Made by a program: the position numbers and the translations under genes. The notes under the pieces are model-generated. The model was not told where the DNA came from and made no database searches. It saw only the letters and a list, made by a program, of their open reading frames with translations. This document shows positions 58,381-64,000 of a stretch of 64,000 bases of DNA, piece after piece (the first letter of the stretch is position 1; each line of letters begins with the position of its first letter). Source of the stretch: Cercospora beticola (lineage: Eukaryota; Ascomycota; Dothideomycetes; Mycosphaerellales; Mycosphaerellaceae); contig NC_088936.1 in NCBI RefSeq assembly GCF_033473495.1, forward strand, positions 4,712,001 through 4,776,000, in the 5' to 3' direction.

Positions 58381-58938
58381 CACGAGTTTGTGCTTCGGAC
58401 GCCGGATTCTGGTACGCTGTCGTCATTAACAAAGTGTGTAATCTTTCAATCAAAGAGAGACAAGAAATGCTACATGGGCCCAAGGCGATGTTTCAGGAGG
58501 GCGAATGAGTGTTGCGTTGTGCCACGCCGCCCTCTGCGCTTGAGGGAGGCATCAGAGGGGTACCGCAGGCGGCCTCGAGGCCGGCGCGCGACACGAAGGA
58601 ACGTTCTTGGCAGCTTCTCCTCTCGACGTGGCCGCAGATGACGTTGCTCGCATTCTGGTACTGTCGCGTGACTTTGGTGTCGTCCCAACAAAATTGTTAC
58701 TGGAGTCCGCGAGCAGCCGGCAGAGGCATTGTGAAGTTGATGCAGGAGGCAAAAAGGCGAGATGGAGTTGAGAAAGAGCAAAGGATGAAACGCGCCACTT
58801 GGAACTTGCAGAGCCTGAGGCAGACATTTCGCTCCAATGCATTTCAAATCGCGTACATAGCAACATATCCACATATCCAAAGTCAAGTCAAATCATAGAA
58901 GAACAGCTTTGCACGACAGAATCGCGAAGACAAGCACA
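58381..58938. promoter_or_regulatory. Divergent promoter between the C2H2 factor and armadillo-like gene
   Basis: About 0.56 kb separates two outward-facing start codons. No clear binding motif was assigned. Confidence 0.4.
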
Positions 58939-60486
58939 ATGACAGAAATCACCACTCAAGAAATCGAAGATGCCCTTCAAGCCCTCTCCCTCAGTTCATC
59001 ATCAGCAACACCGAACTCCTCCGCCATCAAAACCCTATCAACAGCAAGCAAAACCTCCGAATCCACACGACAAGCCCTCAACAACCCCTCCATCATCCGC
59101 AACATCATCGAAACAATACAAGTCTCCCTTACCACCGACCTCGAAACAACAGATCAAGCCCTGCGTCTTCTAGCAAACGCTTGCGTTTCCTCATCAACTG
59201 CAGACTCACAACCCGGACCAAGAGACCACATTACCGCAATAGGCTTCTCCTGGGCAGTCCAGTGTCTCTCACCACAAATTTCATCAGACAGAGATATCAG
59301 AATTCTGGCGACGAAAGTTTTGCGAAATATTTGTTCGGAACATGAAAGTTCGCAGAAGAAATGTTATGAGGAGAAAGTGCATTTTGCTTTAGTCAGGTTT
59401 TTGCAGCATGTTTTGATCGCCAGAGGGCAGAAACAAGATGATGGTTCAGAAGACGTAGATGCGGGTGTTGATGTTTTGTTCACGATTATGGGGCAAAAGA
59501 GCACGCTGGAGCCGAAATTGAGTGAGCAGCTGCCGAAGGATGTTTTGGAGGGTGTTCTGAGTTTGTCTGATTTGTGGACTGGGGAGGGCGAGGATGATGA
59601 TGTGGAGAGTTTTGCTACGGTTGCGGAGACGGAATTGGTGTTTCTGCGGGATGAGGTGGTACAGACACAGGTTGTTGAGGAGAAGCAATTCGAAAAGGTA
59701 TGGGAGCTTTTGGAGAAGATTGAGAAGGTAATAGGGAAGTTGAAGAGAGCAGGATCAAGAGTCACTGAGGTTGGAAGCGGCGATGAGCGGCCTCTGCCAC
59801 CTTACTGCCAGAGTGGAGATCTGGAAGAAGACTTGAAGCTCCTGGTGCCTTTACAGGCAAGCCTGGTATGGTGTCTATCGGACACTGCTGCGAATCCGGC
59901 TTTCTCGGCAACATATGCTTGGGATGGAGAACAAATGCAAGTCTTGTTTCATGTCATTCAAGCAGCTGCGGACAATGCGAGAGGTCAGAGACGGCAGATA
60001 TATCCACCAGAATACGCTGGCACGTCTGCTGCTGGGCAAAAGTTCAACGCTGCATGCCAGGTGCTCGGGAACTTGCTATGGGCTCAGAAGGAGCCTCAGC
60101 AGTATGCGCGACTCGTGGCTGACGAGGAGGTACATACGGACTTGATCGATATTGTTGCACTTGGCGGCTACGATGCTGCGTTCCCAGATACACTGCACTC
60201 AATAGCAGGTTTGCTGATCCAGCTGTCAAGGCCATCAGTGGATGCAAGGGAGGCAATTGGGAGCTATGGACCGGCGTCAGATGCGATAGAGAGGCTGTGT
60301 CGGCATGAGAGACCTGAGATAAAGCAAGGTGGCATCAAGCTGGTGAAAGCCCTCGGAAGAGACTGTCATGCCAACCAGCGGCGCTTCGCAGATCTTGCAG
60401 GAGTAGCAATGGCTGGGTTGCAACCTTCGTCCGGAGACCACAGCGGAGACACAGATTCCGTTATGGCAACTGATGGGCCGAGTTGA
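58939..60486 (+). CDS. Armadillo-like repeat protein, possibly a Rap1GDS1/SmgGDS homolog
   Basis: A 515-residue product in one exon. It is helical throughout, with repeated hydrophobic units such as TTDQALRLLANACV and ILATKVLRNICSEH that look like armadillo repeats. In the C-terminal half, FNAACQVLGNLLWAQK, LHSIAGLLIQLSRP and GGIKLVKALGRDC follow the same plan, separated by an acidic stretch (EDDDVES). SmgGDS-type proteins chaperone small GTPases and have this arrangement, so the name is a suggestion. The start ATG of MTEITTQE is used. The 3' end lies 37 bp from ARP6, tail to tail. Confidence 0.65.
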   Translation: MTEITTQEIEDALQALSLSSSSATPNSSAIKTLSTASKTSESTRQALNNPSIIRNIIETIQVSLTTDLETTDQALRLLANACVSSSTADSQPGPRDHITAIGFSWAVQCLSPQISSDRDIRILATKVLRNICSEHESSQKKCYEEKVHFALVRFLQHVLIARGQKQDDGSEDVDAGVDVLFTIMGQKSTLEPKLSEQLPKDVLEGVLSLSDLWTGEGEDDDVESFATVAETELVFLRDEVVQTQVVEEKQFEKVWELLEKIEKVIGKLKRAGSRVTEVGSGDERPLPPYCQSGDLEEDLKLLVPLQASLVWCLSDTAANPAFSATYAWDGEQMQVLFHVIQAAADNARGQRRQIYPPEYAGTSAAGQKFNAACQVLGNLLWAQKEPQQYARLVADEEVHTDLIDIVALGGYDAAFPDTLHSIAGLLIQLSRPSVDAREAIGSYGPASDAIERLCRHERPEIKQGGIKLVKALGRDCHANQRRFADLAGVAMAGLQPSSGDHSGDTDSVMATDGPS

Positions 60487-60523
60487 GCTGAATGGATAGT
60501 CTTCGTCGATGGCAGAATCTTCA

Positions 60524-61861
60524 TCACCCAACTTTTCCAGCGAACTTTCTTCTTGTCCAAACATCGCCGTTTTCCAGATACTCTGCTCGCGTGACAATCA
60601 GATTCTTCATCAGGTCTTCGTTCTGCGCCATTCTCGCACCACCTAGCCACGCGTTTTTCAGGGGATCCTCAGCCTTCGCGACTCTCAATTCGTACCCATC
60701 ATCCAGCTTCATCCTCAATTCATTCTCCAGCCTTTCGGCAAAGCCCGGCAGAAGACTCGTGCCTCCGACTGCCACTACATTCGCCAAGAACGCCTGCCAT
60801 AGTCCCTTAGGCAGACTCTCAAGGCTCTGCATGATAGTCCCCGCAATACCTTCTTGAGGCATTCCAATATCAGAAGGCGTAAAAAGAATCTCCGGCACCG
60901 TGAACCTTTCATTCCCTACAGGCAACACCATCTCACTCTGTCCTCCGATACCCAGTCGTCTCATCTTCGCGCCTTTGCTCGGGTCATGTGCGCGCGGGAA
61001 CCCGCGTTTGAGTTTCTCGTAATCGGGCAGGACATAATCAACAACGATGCTTGCATCGACATCTCGTGGGTCTTTCTGTCCGCCTTTCCAGACCCGTTCC
61101 AGTCGTGACGAGAACTCTTGTGAGGTTGGACAAACGTAGCACGTGTCTTCTTTGATTTCTTGCGAGATCCATTCTTCGCGATGCATGTCCATAGTGCGCG
61201 ATAACAGAGATCGCAGATGTGCTGTCAAGGTCTTGCCGCCGATATCGAGGCGTCGGATTGCTTGCTGGAGAGGTCTTCCATAGTATAGCGGTGTGACAGT
61301 CGTGTGCGAGTGGCCGGAGTCCACGACGAGGAGGCACTCCAGCGGCACGCCGTGAGCTGATGTTGCTGTATCCGGAAACGGCGACGGAGCATAGGCGTTG
61401 AGTGCGGGTGAAATCGTCCTGTAAAGCGAATGAAACTCGAATTCCTCAAAGACCATCTCATCGGCATTTCTCTGCAAGACTCCAGGCGCATTCGGCGATT
61501 CCGTAAATATCAGATTCGTTTCGTGCGGGTCACATTTGAACTGTGATCTGCTGTCATGAATCGTTCGTTCCCAGACTGCTTTCTCGGCCTCCCAGCTGAC
61601 TACATAGCCCTTTTCGACTGGTCTTCGGATCTGCAGTTCTCCAAAGTCGCCACAGTCGTCGAGTTCGGCGCCAACGTAAGTGATTTTGTCTCTTTGCGAT
61701 CTTGCTACACAGTTGGCCACTGGATGGCAGTCTTCCAATTTCGGCTCCGATCCAGGTGTGCTGAAGCCGGCTTTGATAGAATGTGCCCCATGGTCGAAAA
61801 CGAGCGTCGTTCTTCCGAGTCGGCCGACTGGCGCTGAATTGCCCGATTTTGTTTTTCCCAT
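60524..61861 (-). CDS. ARP6: Actin-related protein 6
   Basis: Arp6 is a subunit of the SWR1 chromatin-remodelling complex, which deposits the histone variant H2A.Z in the nucleus. The 445-residue single-exon product starts MGKTKSGNS. It has the actin fold: LVFDHGAHSIKAGF, a phosphate-1 region (LLVVDSGHSHTTVTPLYYGR) and RRLDIGGKTLTAHLRSLLS. Later parts include ISQEIKEDTCYVC, RFTVPEILFTPSDIGM and VVAVGGTSLLPGFAERLENE. The IKED-TCYV and SDIGM segments are Arp6-like. It is tail to tail with the armadillo gene and head to head with the GCIP gene, with 146 bp between starts. Confidence 0.9.
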   Translation of the reverse strand: MGKTKSGNSAPVGRLGRTTLVFDHGAHSIKAGFSTPGSEPKLEDCHPVANCVARSQRDKITYVGAELDDCGDFGELQIRRPVEKGYVVSWEAEKAVWERTIHDSRSQFKCDPHETNLIFTESPNAPGVLQRNADEMVFEEFEFHSLYRTISPALNAYAPSPFPDTATSAHGVPLECLLVVDSGHSHTTVTPLYYGRPLQQAIRRLDIGGKTLTAHLRSLLSRTMDMHREEWISQEIKEDTCYVCPTSQEFSSRLERVWKGGQKDPRDVDASIVVDYVLPDYEKLKRGFPRAHDPSKGAKMRRLGIGGQSEMVLPVGNERFTVPEILFTPSDIGMPQEGIAGTIMQSLESLPKGLWQAFLANVVAVGGTSLLPGFAERLENELRMKLDDGYELRVAKAEDPLKNAWLGGARMAQNEDLMKNLIVTRAEYLENGDVWTRRKFAGKVG

Positions 61862-62007
61862 GTTGATGTTGGAACTGTGTCGCGAAAGACGCGCGTGGTG
61901 ACGTGAAGTCAAGTCGTGAAGCGGGCAAACGCAGAAGCGACCACCGACTCAACTTTCGGCAACATTTTTTGACCACATCAACAACATTGCACAGCTGCAA
62001 AAACGCC

Positions 62008-63075
62008 ATGACGCCATCGCAAGCAGACCTGAAGGCTCTGAAGGACTTGATCAAGTCGACTACAGCACTGCTTGCGCAATTTCGTTCGTCCCTAAACGCT
62101 GTCGAAACTACCACGAGAATCGAAACCCCTCCAAACCCGCTGGAAGTGCTTCGTGACTCTGCGAAACTTCTCAAGGCGCATACAACAAAGATCTCGCTGC
62201 TGGCCATCAATAAACCCTTCACACCTTCCGCAATCTCCAAGGTTCTGCGAGAATTGACAGGAACATGTCTGCCCGCCATGATGTCTGCGGTCCAGATCTG
62301 CGAGCAAGAGAAATCCACGTGGGGCACAACAGTGGGCCGAGAAGTCGCTAGAAGAGTTCGGAGAGTGTTCATGGAAGTGGAAAACCTGCTGCAGGAGCTG
62401 CAAAGTATTGCAGATGGTAATGCGCAAGGAGCGACGAGTGCACGGGACAGTCTCTCCAGCACTGGTGTTGTCTGGGAGTCTTGTGATGCGCTCATCGAGC
62501 TACACACGCTAGGCATCGCTGGTCTTGCTATTCAAAAAGCAGAGCAGTTTCGCGAAACGATCAAAGACGCTATCTTCGAACTACAGGAGTGGAAGGAAGG
62601 CACGAACTTGGACACCGAAGGAGTGGACGATGCGCTTCTTGACAGCGGAGACGAAGGTGTCGATGGCGACGCGGACAGCTTCGACGACATCTTCAATGCA
62701 GCCAACAGCTGCCCCAAGGACAGACCGGAGCTCAAAGAGCTTGTGGACGTCGCTTGTGGCAAGATGAAGAAGATCGTACTGCTGTATACTGCATTGGACA
62801 AAAGACGGTTGAAGACTTACGGGTCCAAACCGACAGAACAGCGAAAGAATGTTAGTGATCTGGACGAACTCATCGAAAGGATGTCAGATCTCCAAGAAGA
62901 ACTCGACGAGATTGCAGCTGGTTTCTACGATCTCGACGAAGACGCTGTCAAGGAGATTCTAGAGAAATGCGTGAACGAATCACGAGAGGTGAGCCAACTC
63001 GCGCGACTTGACTGGGCCGCAAGAGAAGACGAATTTACGATATGGAGAGATAAATGGGATGAGGCAATACGTTGA
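62008..63075 (+). CDS. Cyclin-D1-binding-protein-1-like (GCIP family) protein
   Basis: A 355-residue product in one exon. The start is the ATG at 62008 (MTPSQADLKAL). It is an alpha-helical protein with an acidic centre (DSGDEGVDGDADSFDDIF) and helices such as LKALKDLIKSTTALLAQFRS, ISKVLRELTGTCLPAMMSAV and VVWESCDALIELHTLGIAGL. The layout matches the GCIP/CCNDBP1 family, found in metazoans and fungi. Fungal function is unclear; a cell-cycle role is by analogy only. It shares a short divergent promoter with ARP6. Confidence 0.75.
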   Translation: MTPSQADLKALKDLIKSTTALLAQFRSSLNAVETTTRIETPPNPLEVLRDSAKLLKAHTTKISLLAINKPFTPSAISKVLRELTGTCLPAMMSAVQICEQEKSTWGTTVGREVARRVRRVFMEVENLLQELQSIADGNAQGATSARDSLSSTGVVWESCDALIELHTLGIAGLAIQKAEQFRETIKDAIFELQEWKEGTNLDTEGVDDALLDSGDEGVDGDADSFDDIFNAANSCPKDRPELKELVDVACGKMKKIVLLYTALDKRRLKTYGSKPTEQRKNVSDLDELIERMSDLQEELDEIAAGFYDLDEDAVKEILEKCVNESREVSQLARLDWAAREDEFTIWRDKWDEAIR

Positions 63076-63298
63076 TTATCCGCATTCACGTAGTCTACCC
63101 TACACGCGTTTCGGTAAGGACAGAAAAGAAGGGTTGGTATGCTACAATCCGTCGCATTACCTCATGCCTATTACAATCTAACTGCATCCGCCACCCCACT
63201 CATTCCCCTCCACTCCACTTCGATGTGATCAAATCGAGATCCGATTAATACAGCTTGATCAATTTTAATCCGCCTTCGAATAGTGGCAGGCTGCTCCT

Positions 63299-64000
63299 CT
63301 ACAACGCGGCCACAGCGAGGCCGACGAGACCAGCAATGGCAGCAGTTCCAACAAACCTTCCTGCTTGGAGGCCAGAGGCATCGCCGGTGCTCTGCTGGAT
63401 CGGTGGTCGTCCAGTCTGGTTGGTCTGGTTTCCCCCGTATCCTGTTGGACCCGTGGTTGGGGTCATGTTGGTGTGAGGAGCATAGCCAGTTGGTGGGCTT
63501 GGTTGAGTGCTTTCTGGACCAGTTGGAGACTGCTGGTTTGGCTGGCTGGATGGCGGCGAGCCTCCTGGTGGTGGTGCGGCGCCTCCACCCACGCTCTTGC
63601 AGAGATCTGGGCTGACATTTGGGATCTTGAAAGACTCGCCCTTGGCTGCGAGCGCGGTAATACAGAGCTCGCCGGTGGCTGCCAAAGTACCTGGGTTTAT
63701 TTCGTCAGCATGTTGCTTTAGGCTTTGCTCCTACGAATCGCCATCTTACCCATTAGGTCCGTCTCTGAGCATGTGCTTTGGCACAAGCATGGGACGATTG
63801 CCTTGGCGATGTCCGCAGCGCCACTTGTGCACTGGCAGTAGACATCAGTCAGAAGACAGCTGGTGGTGCCAGCAGCCTGCGTAAGACATTGCAAAGCACA
63901 CGGTGGGATTTTGCTCAAATCTGGCATCTGAGGGCTACCGCCCTGCTCGGTGGTACTGGCAGCAGCGGCAATGCTCGCCACAGCGAGGAGAGAAAAGAAG
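63299..64000 (-). CDS. CFEM-domain GPI-anchored surface protein (start codon beyond right edge)
   Basis: CFEM proteins are fungal cell-surface proteins with a Cys-rich domain, some binding heme or iron, others acting as effectors. Two exons are visible, 63750-64000 and 63299-63690, joined across a 59-bp intron (gtaaga to cccag). The signal-peptide core LLFSLLAVASIAAAA is cut by the window edge. The CFEM domain follows: PPCALQC, SCLLTDVYCQC (with the conserved Asp), PCLCQSTC and GELC, nine cysteines rather than the usual eight. A Pro/Gly/Thr-rich linker leads to a hydrophobic tail (GTAAIAGLVGLAVAAL) suited to GPI attachment. Confidence 0.85.

Overview
This window is nuclear DNA of a filamentous ascomycete (Pezizomycotina). 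The evidence is short introns of 50-135 bp with GT-AG (once GC-AG) borders and CTNAC-like branch sites, separate FAS1 and FAS2 fatty-acid synthase genes, and fungal-specific families (Zn2Cys6 factor, HET domain, CFEM, GOT1, BRR6/BRL1, cytochrome c heme lyase). The overall gene style suggests a Dothideomycete, perhaps Mycosphaerellales; that placement is inference. No rRNA, tRNA, CRISPR array or recognisable transposon was found.

Layout. 0-4 kb: the tail of a single-pass surface protein, DAHP synthase (ARO3 type) and GOT1. 4.4-13.6 kb: an accessory-looking stretch with a linalool dehydratase/isomerase-like gene carrying a frameshift, a HET-domain pseudogene broken by one in-frame stop, the housekeeping RIB5 gene, a cytochrome P450 and a Zn2Cys6 regulator. 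14-24 kb: two uncharacterised fungal genes, an alkyltransferase-like DNA-repair protein, BUD13/CWC26, two tandem F-box paralogs and an unusual protein ending in a perfect tandem pair of 50-residue units. 25-28 kb: cytochrome c heme lyase and argininosuccinate synthase. 28-36 kb: gene-poor DNA holding two small SREBP-like bHLH factors, hairpins and a 13-bp tandem repeat. 36-39 kb: a Cys-rich metallothionein-like protein and a head-to-head pair of divergent paralogs of unknown function. 39-55 kb: a BRR6/BRL1 nuclear-envelope protein and the divergently transcribed FAS2 and FAS1 genes. 56-64 kb: a C2H2 factor, an armadillo-like protein, ARP6, a GCIP-family protein and a CFEM/GPI protein cut by the window edge.

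Most genes are ordinary core metabolism or housekeeping: the shikimate entry step, riboflavin, arginine, fatty acids, heme attachment, chromatin, splicing and Golgi traffic. The most unusual items are the 50-residue repeat protein, the broken Ldi-like and HET genes, the divergent paralog pair and the two bHLH factors in the gene-poor segment. I did not find clear evidence of a multi-gene system new to science. Exon borders were assigned by eye from splice signals and reading-frame continuity.
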